Source: DATHKG01 sp035489435 (GTDB taxonomy: Bacteria; Bacteroidota; Bacteroidia; Chitinophagales; Chitinophagaceae). From it: 64,000 bases of DNA. The translations under genes were made by a program, and so were the position numbers. The DNA is taken from the NCBI GenBank assembly GCA_035489435.1, contig DATHKG010000064.1, one strand, 5' to 3'. Positions 56,611 through 64,000 of the stretch are shown in pieces (position 1 is the stretch's first letter; every line of letters begins with the position of its first letter). The notes below the pieces were generated by a model. The model was given only the letters and a program-made list of their open reading frames with translations, searched no databases and was not told where the DNA came from.

Positions 56611-59079
56611 ATGTTCAAAAATTACTTCAAGGTTGCTGTCAGAAATATCACCAGGAACAAGTTTCTGTCTTCGCTGAATATTCTTGGGTTATCTGTTGGT
56701 TTGAGCTCAGCCCTCGTAATTTACCTGATCGTTCAATATCAGCTTGGATTTGATAAACACTATGAGGATAATGATCGTCTTTACCGGGTAGTTACACATC
56801 TTCGATTTGCGGAAACCGATTTTAAGAACTCGGGTGTTCCATCCCCCCTGACCACGACCGTGAAAAATGAAGTGACAGGTGTTGAGGCATCCACCGCTGT
56901 ACTTGCCATTTTATATGATCCGCAGGTATCTGTTGAGCGTGCCGGAAATCCTAAAAAAATAAACTTCAAAAAGCAAACAAAAATCAGCTTTGTCGATGAA
57001 GATTTTTTCACCATATTCGAAAGAAATCTGTTGGCCGGTACCGCAAAGGGTATGAACACGGAGCCAAACCTCGTTATCCTGTCTGAATCACGTTCCGGTT
57101 TATATTTTCCAGGTGTGCCTTTAAGCCAGGTACCGGGTTCGGTTTTATATTACAATGATACCATCCAGGTTCGTGTGGCCGGGGTAATGGCTCATAATAA
57201 AAACCAAACTGACCAGGATCATGAAGAATTTATTTCTCTTCCGACTATTAAGTCAGCAGGACTAACTAACCGATTTGATCCGGGCAATGCTGAAGAATGG
57301 GGCTCTGTTTCTTCCAGTAACGAACTTTATCTTAAGCTTGCACCTGGTACCCAGGCTGCTGCGGTTCAGAAGCAAATGCAGGCATTGTTGAATAAATATA
57401 AGAAACCTGAACCCGGTGTTGATCCTAAAAAGAATTTTACAAAATTCATCTTACAGCCACTGGCTGATGTTCATTTTAACCAGGATTATGGTGCACCAGC
57501 TGATATGTCAACGCTGAATGGACTGATGGTACTTGCGGGGTTCCTCTTGTTACTGGGATGTATAAACTTTATTAACCTTTCGACAGCACAGGCAGCGAGA
57601 CGTGCAAAAGAAATAGGTATCAGGAAAACAATCGGCAGTACCAGGCAACAACTTATCCGCCAGTTCCTGAGTGAAACATTTTTATTAACAGTAGTAGCCG
57701 CCATATTAGCCGTTCTGTTGACGCCTATGCTGCTGAATGTATTTAAAGACTTTATACCCGAAGGGCTATCTTTCAACGATTCAGCTATTAAAAAAATTGC
57801 TGTTTTTGTTCCGGTACTTATCTTAATCGTAAGTCTGCTGGCCGGATTTTATCCTGCCCTTGTACTGTCGAAATTCAAACCAGTTTTGGTTCTCAAAAAC
57901 CAGGCTTATGCTAACACCGGGCAGTCAAGAACAGCCTGGCTTCGCAAGACACTTACCGTATCGCAGTTTATCATTGCACAGTTTTTTATTATTGCCACCA
58001 TCGTTGTCGGAAGGCAGATCCAGTACTCTATCAATATGGATATGGGTTTTACCAAGGAAAATATTATAACGGTACCCGTTCCGCGTGACTTTTATAAACC
58101 GGATAATAAAGTCTTTTTATTTGCTAATGAGCTGAAGTCTGTGCCGGGTATTGATATGATAACTCTCGGTGATAAACCTGCTATAAGCGGTTCGATGTCC
58201 AGTACCTATAAGTTCACAAAAGAGGGAAAGGAAACTGAAATGAATGTACAGATCAGGAATGCTGATTCAGCATTTATCCAGGTATTCGGTATCAGGTTGA
58301 TTGCGGGTCGCAATCTCACTGCCGCAGACTCTAATTCAGCATTCCTGATAAACGAAACGCTTGCAAATGAAATGGGATACAGAAATCCTGCTGATGCAGT
58401 AGGTGCACATTTTGGAAAGGAAAAAGACAAAGATCAGATTGTTGTTGCCGGGGTGATGAAAAATTTCAACCTTACTTCATCAAAATCAGGGATAATGCCA
58501 ATGGCACTCAGGGCGATCCCACGGGTAGCTCGCACAATCCAGGTTAAACTCAAACCTACTCTTCCTTCACAGGGAAATGATAAGAAAACGATAGCGGCAA
58601 TAGAAAAAAAATACAAAGAGATTTATCCGGACACCGATTTTAGTTATACTTTTTTTGATCAGAGCATTAAAGATTTTTATACCAGGGAACAGCAATTGGC
58701 GAAGCTACTAAACTGGTCAACCGCACTATCCCTGTTTATCAGTTGCCTTGGGTTATTAGGCCTGGTAATTTATACGGCTAATCAGCGTCAAAAGGAAATA
58801 GGCATCCGAAAAGTGCTGGGTGCAAGCATTACCCAGATGGTAAACCTGTTATCAAAAGATTTTTTGAAACTGGTAGTTATCGCCTGTGTTATTGCCGTAC
58901 CAGTAGCCTGGTGGGCATGTAGTAAGTGGCTGGAAAATTTTCCTTATCGCGCGCCATTGAATGCCTGGATCTTTCTGGCCGGCGCTTCGATTCTTATTAT
59001 TATTGCTTTTTTTATTCTGAGTATAAAAACTATCAGATCAGCAGCGGCGAATCCGGTAGACAGCTTGCGTTCCGAATAA
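56611..59079 (+). CDS. FtsX/MacB-type double permease 9
   Basis: 822 residues, the longest of the nine. Eight membrane segments. Coupling motifs KEIGIRKTIGSTR and KEIGIRKVLGASI. The first periplasmic domain is larger and distinct: it has YFPGVPLSQVPGSV where others read YFGNxxPxGK, plus a lysine-rich stretch (RAGNPKKINFKKQTK). The second contains GVMKNFNLTSSKSG. By eye it is nearest permease 2, not its neighbour. It precedes the second ATPase by 39 bases and could form its own unit with it downstream of the inverted repeat. Confidence 0.92.
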   Translation: MFKNYFKVAVRNITRNKFLSSLNILGLSVGLSSALVIYLIVQYQLGFDKHYEDNDRLYRVVTHLRFAETDFKNSGVPSPLTTTVKNEVTGVEASTAVLAILYDPQVSVERAGNPKKINFKKQTKISFVDEDFFTIFERNLLAGTAKGMNTEPNLVILSESRSGLYFPGVPLSQVPGSVLYYNDTIQVRVAGVMAHNKNQTDQDHEEFISLPTIKSAGLTNRFDPGNAEEWGSVSSSNELYLKLAPGTQAAAVQKQMQALLNKYKKPEPGVDPKKNFTKFILQPLADVHFNQDYGAPADMSTLNGLMVLAGFLLLLGCINFINLSTAQAARRAKEIGIRKTIGSTRQQLIRQFLSETFLLTVVAAILAVLLTPMLLNVFKDFIPEGLSFNDSAIKKIAVFVPVLILIVSLLAGFYPALVLSKFKPVLVLKNQAYANTGQSRTAWLRKTLTVSQFIIAQFFIIATIVVGRQIQYSINMDMGFTKENIITVPVPRDFYKPDNKVFLFANELKSVPGIDMITLGDKPAISGSMSSTYKFTKEGKETEMNVQIRNADSAFIQVFGIRLIAGRNLTAADSNSAFLINETLANEMGYRNPADAVGAHFGKEKDKDQIVVAGVMKNFNLTSSKSGIMPMALRAIPRVARTIQVKLKPTLPSQGNDKKTIAAIEKKYKEIYPDTDFSYTFFDQSIKDFYTREQQLAKLLNWSTALSLFISCLGLLGLVIYTANQRQKEIGIRKVLGASITQMVNLLSKDFLKLVVIACVIAVPVAWWACSKWLENFPYRAPLNAWIFLAGASILIIIAFFILSIKTIRSAAANPVDSLRSE

Positions 59080-59118
59080 ATTTTAATTTTTAAATTGTAA
59101 GTTCATTAAACAATCAGC

Positions 59119-59781
59119 ATGATTTCACTAGACCATATTTCCAAATGGATAAACGTAGCAGGCAACAGGGTTTTTTTATTAAAAGATATCAACCTGTCTA
59201 TCAAACAAGGCGAGTTTGTTTCTGTCATGGGCCCTTCCGGATCAGGTAAATCAACATTACTAAATGTTATTGGTATGCTTGATGATGCTTCAGAAGGTAC
59301 TTACGCATTTATGGACAACAACGTAACGACCTTAAAAGAGAAGGCTCGTTCTGCATTATACAAACAACATATCGGGTTTGTATTCCAGGCTTATCATCTT
59401 ATAGACGAATTGACAGTTTATGAAAACATCGAAACTCCTTTGATCTATCAAAACATCAAGGGCAGCGAACGTAAGGCAATTGTTGCAGACGTGCTTGACC
59501 GGTTCCAGATTGTAGGGAAAAAGGATTTGTTCCCAACCCAACTTTCCGGTGGGCAGCAGCAACTAGTTGGTATTGCAAGGGCACTTGTTGCAAAGCCTGC
59601 CCTATTGCTGGCGGATGAACCAACCGGTAACCTGAATTCAAAACAAGGCGAAGAAATAATGGATCTTTTTAAGGAATTAAACAAAGACGGAGTAACCATC
59701 ATCCAGGTAACCCATTCAGAGAAAAATGCAACTTATGGCTCCAGGATCATTAATCTTCTTGATGGAAGAATAGAACAATAA
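59119..59781 (+). CDS. Second LolD/MacB-type ABC ATPase, divergent motifs
   Basis: 220 residues. Walker A GPSGSGKST, Q-loop FQAYHLIDELTVYENI, Walker B LLADEPTGNLNS, H-loop IIQVTHSE. Two departures from the first ATPase stand out. The signature reads LSGGQQQLVGIARAL, with the arginine that follows QQQ replaced by leucine. The D-loop reads NLNS instead of NLDS. The catalytic glutamate (DEP) is intact, so hydrolysis is likely retained. It sits after permease 9 and before the TolC gene, and may serve only some permeases or pair with the first ATPase as a heterodimer. Confidence 0.93.
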   Translation: MISLDHISKWINVAGNRVFLLKDINLSIKQGEFVSVMGPSGSGKSTLLNVIGMLDDASEGTYAFMDNNVTTLKEKARSALYKQHIGFVFQAYHLIDELTVYENIETPLIYQNIKGSERKAIVADVLDRFQIVGKKDLFPTQLSGGQQQLVGIARALVAKPALLLADEPTGNLNSKQGEEIMDLFKELNKDGVTIIQVTHSEKNATYGSRIINLLDGRIEQ

Positions 59782-59832
59782 TAAAACCTTTTTCAAGGAG
59801 CAAGGGAAATTAAAACAATAAAAGATATTACT

Positions 59833-61260
59833 ATGTGTATGCGTAAAGTGATGGGACTATTCTGTCTCATTATATCAGGAATTAGTACAGTGGGGCAAGA
59901 TTCAATTCCTGTTCAGAAATTGTCTTTACAACAGGCAGTTGAGATAGCTATCAAAAACAACCTGGAAGTTCAGCAAAGCGATATAGCAATGCAAAGGCAG
60001 CGGGTCAATCTACGCCAGGCCCGGACAAATATGTTACCCAATATTAATGCTGATATTAATCATGGAATAAACCAGGGCCGAAGTATTGATCCATTTACAA
60101 ACAGCTATGTTGATCAGAGATTAACGAATGCCAGCTATAGCCTTAATGGCGGGATTGTATTGTTCAATGGTTTATTAATTCAGAATAATATCAAACTGAA
60201 CAATTATGCTTATGAAGCTACCAAGCTGGAGTATCAACAAATGAAGGATAATCTCACGCTTGATATTATATTAACTTATCTCCAGATCCTCAACAACGAA
60301 GATCAGCTTACACAAGCAATCAACCAGGCAGATGTAACCAGGCAACAGGTTGCCAGGCTTGAAATCATGAACCAGGAAGGCGCAATAGCTCCAAATCTTT
60401 TATATGATCTGCGTGGTCAGTTAGCCAGCGACGAGTTGTCTGCTGTTAATAGCCGCAACATACTTGAAAGCAATAAGCTGCAAATGGCCCAGCTGTTGAA
60501 TATACCCTATTCCAGAGCATTGCAGGTGGAGAGATTAACAGCGGATCAGTTACCAGCCCAATATGAAGGCGATATCGAATCGATCTATCAAAAGGCCATA
60601 GTTGAACTTGCTTTTGTGAAAGCAGCTGTGCTAAGGACAAAAAGTGCTGCTAAAGCTATAAGTGTTGCGAGGGGTGATATGTTTCCGATCCTCAGTTTCA
60701 ATGGGGGCCTTACTACCAATTACTCCAGTGCTGCCAGCACACAACGATTGTTGAATTTCACCAATGATTCCGTTGGATTTGTAAAAGGCACCAACCAGCC
60801 CGTACTGGTTAGAAGCGATAATTTTGCATTTGATAAAATCGGGTATTGGGATCAATTTAAAAATAACTATGGTACAGGTGTAGGAATTGGACTGAGAGTG
60901 CCGATCCTAAATGGACTTACCGCGAGGAACCGCGTCGCAACCGCCAAGCTTGATAAAAAGAACTTTGAACTGATAGAAGAAAACACAAGGATTCGTTTGA
61001 AACAGGCGATTGAGCAGGCTTATTTTAATATGACGGGCGCCCGCGGGCGTTATGATGCCACATCCAGGCAGGTTGATGCATTTCGTGAGTCGTTTCGTGC
61101 TGCTGAAATAAAGTTTAATGCCGGGGCTATTAACTCTGTAGAATACCTTACTTCCAAAAATTTTCTTGACCGGGCGAATGTAAGCCTGATTATTGCAAAA
61201 TATGACTATGTATTAAGAACCAAAATCCTGGACTATTACCAGGTTAAGCCACTCTGGTAA
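59833..61260 (+). CDS. TolC family outer-membrane channel protein
   Basis: 475 residues. Signal peptide (VMGLFCLIISGISTVGQ) and two repeats of the outer-membrane efflux protein fold: KLSLQQAVEIAIKNNLEVQQ at the start of the first, and a GVGIGLRVPILNGLTARNRV strand region beginning the second (around residue 350). Long helices between them fit the periplasmic tunnel. It completes the chain from adaptor to outer membrane. It lies 51 bases after the second ATPase and ends before a strong terminator. ATG at 59839 is an equally good start. Confidence 0.92.
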   Translation: MCMRKVMGLFCLIISGISTVGQDSIPVQKLSLQQAVEIAIKNNLEVQQSDIAMQRQRVNLRQARTNMLPNINADINHGINQGRSIDPFTNSYVDQRLTNASYSLNGGIVLFNGLLIQNNIKLNNYAYEATKLEYQQMKDNLTLDIILTYLQILNNEDQLTQAINQADVTRQQVARLEIMNQEGAIAPNLLYDLRGQLASDELSAVNSRNILESNKLQMAQLLNIPYSRALQVERLTADQLPAQYEGDIESIYQKAIVELAFVKAAVLRTKSAAKAISVARGDMFPILSFNGGLTTNYSSAASTQRLLNFTNDSVGFVKGTNQPVLVRSDNFAFDKIGYWDQFKNNYGTGVGIGLRVPILNGLTARNRVATAKLDKKNFELIEENTRIRLKQAIEQAYFNMTGARGRYDATSRQVDAFRESFRAAEIKFNAGAINSVEYLTSKNFLDRANVSLIIAKYDYVLRTKILDYYQVKPLW

Positions 61261-61310
61261 TAGCTGACAATACCCGTTTCATCACAATTATTTAAGCCTT
61301 CCCATATAAA

Positions 61311-61347
61311 AACGAAAAAGCGCAAAGTGATTTGCGCTTTTTTCGTT
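61311..61347 (+). terminator. Intrinsic terminator after TolC gene
   Basis: A stem with arms at 61311-61326 and 61331-61347 (core gcgcaaa/tttgcgc, loop gtga), with A-run on the left and T-run on the right. This is a bidirectional-looking Rho-independent terminator about 50 bases after the TolC stop, and marks the end of the export series. Confidence 0.85.
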
Positions 61348-61407
61348 CATGATGTAAATCCGGACAACCAGACCTCCATACTTTTTTAACCAATAAGTTT
61401 GACGCAA

Positions 61408-61848
61408 TCAGTCAGCCAACGCTGCTACTCTCCTTTTAGCCCGGGGCACTACAGGTTTCACAGGTTCACACCTTTCGAAACGCATAGCTGTCCACACATG
61501 ATCCAGCGCTATCTCAGCCGCGCCTTCAAAACCGGCATTCATTACACAGTTCCAACTACAGGACCTGTTTAAATCGGTCACAATCTTGGAAGAGCTTTTC
61601 GGATATGCTATCCAGAATTTACCAGCCGCCTGCAAACATGGAATCACCTCTTTCAAAATAGAACTCAATTGATTTTCATTCACTGCAAAAATCAGTGCGA
61701 AGTCAATTTTTCGGCTCTTTAAAAGTGGAGTAATGCTCTTGGCGAAAGATAATTTAACAAACTGCTTCTCAATTGAAGATGGCAGTCCCTGGATCAATAC
61801 ATTTTTCTCTTCCTGAAGCTGAAGCTTCTCTAACAAATTTTGAGTCAT
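61408..61848 (-). CDS. DUF3052-like small protein
   Basis: 146 residues, soluble. LLEKLQLQEEKNVLIQGLP at the start, FALIFAVNENQLSSILKEV, a KFWIAYPKSSSKI strand and an ALDHVWTAMRFERCE end fit the DUF3052 pattern, a small Rossmann-like family of unknown role. A basic tail (RAKRRVAALAD) follows. Preceded by the best Bacteroidota-type minus-7 box of the window. It converges on the TolC gene across the terminator. Confidence 0.65.
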   Translation of the reverse strand: MTQNLLEKLQLQEEKNVLIQGLPSSIEKQFVKLSFAKSITPLLKSRKIDFALIFAVNENQLSSILKEVIPCLQAAGKFWIAYPKSSSKIVTDLNRSCSWNCVMNAGFEGAAEIALDHVWTAMRFERCEPVKPVVPRAKRRVAALAD

Positions 61849-61896
61849 GCAAAAGAAGTTTTAAGTAAAGCTTAGGTTTAATAACAAACGGGAGTG

Positions 61897-61904
61897 CAAA
61901 GGTA
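61897..61904 (-). promoter_or_regulatory. Minus-7 box for DUF3052-like gene
   Basis: Read on the minus strand it is TACCTTTG followed by CA, a full TAnnTTTG match in the form common for strong Bacteroidota promoters. It is about 50 bases from the start codon at 61848. A TTTT-rich minus-33 region lies about 24 bases further upstream. Confidence 0.55.
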
Positions 61905-62099
61905 TGCAATCCCGACCAGTAGTTAAAACTTTTGCCTTAAAAAAAACGTTTTAGCACCTAATATCTCAAAAAAACAGCCGATTAGTTGAGCAATGTCAAC
62001 TTTATACTAAGGCCATTGAGAAATCTAAAGCATGTACAACGGTAGCTCCCAGCCTATTTTATTTATAAATAACTAACTCAGGTCGGGCTCCGCAAAGAA

Positions 62100-62915
62100 T
62101 TAATTCATTGGTTTATAGTATTTCAAAGCTTCCGGCATCAGTTGCTGTAGTTTTTGTATCCTGGTAGATTCAGCAGGGTGCGTGCTTAGGAATTCGGGAG
62201 GCTTTGAACTTCCCGCTGCCTGCTCCATCCTTTGCCAAAGAGTAATTGCTTCCTGTGGATTGTATCCTGCCAAAGCGGAGAATATCAGGCCAAAACGATC
62301 GGCTTCCAATTCCTGCTTCCTTGAATTTGGAAGTAATACACCGACCTGCGCTGCCGGTCCATAAACATTATTAAAAATATTGCTAACCTGTGCGTTCCCG
62401 GAAGTAACCACGCCACCAACGACTTGCAAGCCCTGGGCAAGCATTGTCTGGCTCATCCGCTCATTACCATGCTTTGCAAGCGCGTGGGCAATTTCATGGC
62501 CCATGACAACCGCAAGCGCGGCCTCATTCTGGGTTATTGGCAACAACCCTGTATAAACTACTATTTTTCCGCCAGGCATACACCAGGCATTGGCTTCCTT
62601 GGAATCAACCAGGTTATATTCCCATTCATAACCTTCCAATTCTTTGGACAAGCCCTTTTCAGAATAATACTTAGTAATGGCAGTGGTAAGTCGCTGCCCT
62701 ATCCTGCGAACCATTTCAGCATCTTTCGAGGCACTGGCACTAACGACTTTATTCTGGGAAAGGAAGGTCTGGTATTCCTGCTTTGCCATATTAGTAAGCT
62801 CCGAATCGGAAATAAGAGCAAGCTGTTTTCTACCGGTTATAGCGTTCTGGGAACACGATGTAACAATCAATGAAATAACGGCTGTAAATAATACTATTGA
62901 AAAATTCTTCATCAT
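62100..62915 (-). CDS. M48 family zinc metalloprotease, lipoprotein
   Basis: 271 residues. Signal peptide with lipobox VTSCS, then a peptidase M48 domain with the zinc motif GHEIAHALAKH (HEIAH at 140-144), and the glutamate ligand region ELEADRFGL followed by STHPAESTRIQ. This is the LoiP/BepA/Oma1 type, involved in quality control of outer-membrane or envelope proteins. The length is short compared with BepA because the C-terminal TPR domain is absent. Single gene with 184 bases upstream. Confidence 0.9.
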   Translation of the reverse strand: MMKNFSIVLFTAVISLIVTSCSQNAITGRKQLALISDSELTNMAKQEYQTFLSQNKVVSASASKDAEMVRRIGQRLTTAITKYYSEKGLSKELEGYEWEYNLVDSKEANAWCMPGGKIVVYTGLLPITQNEAALAVVMGHEIAHALAKHGNERMSQTMLAQGLQVVGGVVTSGNAQVSNIFNNVYGPAAQVGVLLPNSRKQELEADRFGLIFSALAGYNPQEAITLWQRMEQAAGSSKPPEFLSTHPAESTRIQKLQQLMPEALKYYKPMN

Positions 62916-62993
62916 AATTTCAAATTAATTCTGGAGTCAACGCATAAAAAACTGTACCACACACCACCTTTTGAGCGAATGAACATCCAAATC

Positions 62994-63026
62994 AGATCAA
63001 AGGCAATATTAGATCAAAGACAATAT
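62994..63026. repeat. 16-bp direct repeat upstream of M48 gene
   Basis: agatcaaaGgcaatat at 62994-63009 and agatcaaaGacaatat at 63011-63026, a 17-base period. It lies 80-110 bases before the M48 start, a position that could host a regulator. Confidence 0.45.
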
Positions 63027-63101
63027 AAATAGAAGTTAAAAAGTTTAACCTTCATCGCGGCTAAGAAATCTCAGTGTGTGGATAACTGTTAGTAATAATG
63101 A

Positions 63102-63764
63102 TCAGAGTGGATTTGAGGTTCTTCTCCTCTCTTTTTTTCTATCGCGATGTTTAAGAATAGGGACTTTACTCTCGCTTCCTTTTAGAAGACGACCTATATT
63201 CTTTTGATGAGTCAGCACCACCAATAGGGTTACTGCTATTGCAAATCCCCGGTAAAGCGTTTCTTTTTCGTTGAAGACGAACAAAATAAATACAGCAAAC
63301 GCCATGCTTGCGAGAATTGAACTTAAAGAAACAAACCGGGTGAGATATAACACGAATAAAAAAACACCAACGCAGCAAACTGCTACCAAAGGTTGTATGG
63401 CCAGGATCATTCCAAAAAGAGTTGCAACACCTTTCCCCCCTCTGAAATCAGCCCAGATGGGGAAGATATGCCCCAGCACCGCTGCTAGCCCTAATCCAAC
63501 CATAAAATTGGTACGATCCCATTCTGATGTCAAATAATAAGGAAGAAGGATATAAAGGCTTGTAGCTGCCACTCCTTTAAGTACATCCATTAACATTACA
63601 AAAATTCCCCATCTCGATCCGAGGACCCTGAAAGTGTTCGTAGCTCCTGAGTTGCCGCTACCATATTCGCGGATATCAATGCCAAAAAACAGTTTGCTTA
63701 CCCAGACTGCGGTTGGAATTGAACCAATCAGGTACGCTATTACAATGAGTAAAATTTCTTTCAT
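63102..63764 (-). CDS. plsY: Glycerol-3-phosphate acyltransferase PlsY
   Basis: 220-residue integral membrane protein. It transfers acyl groups from acyl-phosphate to glycerol 3-phosphate, the first step of phospholipid synthesis. The signature loops are present: GSGNSGATNTFRVLG, GHIFPIWADFRGGKGVAT, and the first segment LIGSIPTAVWVSK. About five membrane segments, ending in a basic tail (HRDKK and KERRR). A minus-7-like box (TAATTTTG on the minus strand, 63800-63807) lies directly upstream, in a 75-base gap after the prmA-like end. Confidence 0.94.
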   Translation of the reverse strand: MKEILLIVIAYLIGSIPTAVWVSKLFFGIDIREYGSGNSGATNTFRVLGSRWGIFVMLMDVLKGVAATSLYILLPYYLTSEWDRTNFMVGLGLAAVLGHIFPIWADFRGGKGVATLFGMILAIQPLVAVCCVGVFLFVLYLTRFVSLSSILASMAFAVFILFVFNEKETLYRGFAIAVTLLVVLTHQKNIGRLLKGSESKVPILKHRDRKKERRRTSNPL

Positions 63765-63799
63765 TGAATAGTATTAGTTAAAGTTGGATAACGAAAATA

Positions 63800-63807
63800 C
63801 AAAATTA
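63800..63807 (-). promoter_or_regulatory. Candidate minus-7 box for plsY
   Basis: CAAAATTA on the plus strand reads TAATTTTG on the minus strand, a TAnnTTTG match about 36 bases before the plsY start. The minus-33 box is unclear. Confidence 0.35.
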
Positions 63808-63839
63808 TTGCTTACCCTTTATATTAATATTGTTGATAA

Positions 63840-64000
63840 TCAGTTGTGTACTAACTTTAATACAATCCATCCTTCCAATTCATTTTCTTCATTTATCCTG
63901 AGTCCTGAATCTATTGCTGCAGCCTCGATTTTAGATCTGTCTCCGCTCAGCAATCCACTCATTAACAAAACGCCGTCTTTCTTTAAATGTTGCGATAGAT
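63840..64000 (-). CDS. prmA: PrmA-like methyltransferase, C-terminal fragment
   Basis: The gene runs off the right edge of the window; only the last 52 codons are visible, ending in TGA at 63840-63842. The visible end reads KKDGVLLMSGLLSGDRSKIE and later LEGWIVLKLVHN, matching the C-terminus of ribosomal protein L11 methyltransferase (the LLSGxL turn followed by a tryptophan-containing last strand). It would trimethylate L11. Placement next to plsY on the same strand is plausible; the identity rests on this short stretch only. Confidence 0.7.
   Translation of the reverse strand, partial: LSQHLKKDGVLLMSGLLSGDRSKIEAAAIDSGLRINEENELEGWIVLKLVHN

Noticed and set aside
36777..59079. Recent tandem duplication by recombination
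   Set aside because: No long identical nucleotide stretches are seen between neighbouring permeases. Similarity is limited to short motifs, so the copies are old.

Overview
The window looks like chromosomal DNA of a member of the Bacteroidota, most likely a Chitinophagaceae-type relative. The reasons are a TonB receptor with an N-terminal carboxypeptidase-like domain, TAnnTTTG-type minus-7 promoter boxes, weak ribosome binding sites, a four-step hut pathway ending in a formimidoylglutamase, and a very large family of MacB/FtsX-type permeases of about 800 residues. No tRNA, rRNA, phage, transposase or CRISPR array was seen.

Left part (1-12.7 kb): a repeat-rich gene-free stretch, a TonB-dependent receptor, a degenerate 18-bp repeat array, a DUF3347 protein, an ABC-F ATPase and a patatin-type phospholipase with a C-terminal barrel. 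Then come hutG, hutI and a small unknown gene on the minus strand, and a TerC membrane protein on the plus strand. Middle part (12.7-31.3 kb): hutU-hutH, a nucleoside-type MFS carrier, a Gfo/Idh/MocA dehydrogenase, a phosphohexomutase, a DUF2279 protein, a PyrR-like phosphoribosyltransferase and a lipoprotein. Next are two iron-sulfur oxidoreductase subunits, separated by a six-gene minus-strand block (DinB, LysE, ATP-grasp, NRDE, DinB, YceI). The part ends in a 1.2-kb gene-free stretch carrying two copies of a dispersed inverted-repeat element and a perfect 26-bp hairpin.

The dominant feature is the 31.3-61.3 kb locus. A minus-strand pair encodes a sigma-54-type response regulator and a PAS histidine kinase. 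Divergent from it runs a plus-strand series of an HlyD-type adaptor, a small secreted ORF, a LolD/MacB-type ATPase, nine consecutive fused (double) MacB/FtsX permeases, a second divergent ATPase and a TolC-family outer-membrane protein. It therefore holds every part of a tripartite ABC export machine, but with nine alternative permeases, each of which looks like two MacB protomers in one chain. The two-component pair is the obvious candidate regulator, and a terminator-shaped hairpin lies just before the adaptor start.

Right end (61.4-64 kb), minus strand: a DUF3052-like protein, an M48 metalloprotease lipoprotein, PlsY, and the 3' end of a gene whose C-terminus matches PrmA. All functional calls rest on motif and family recognition by eye; no searches or alignments were run.
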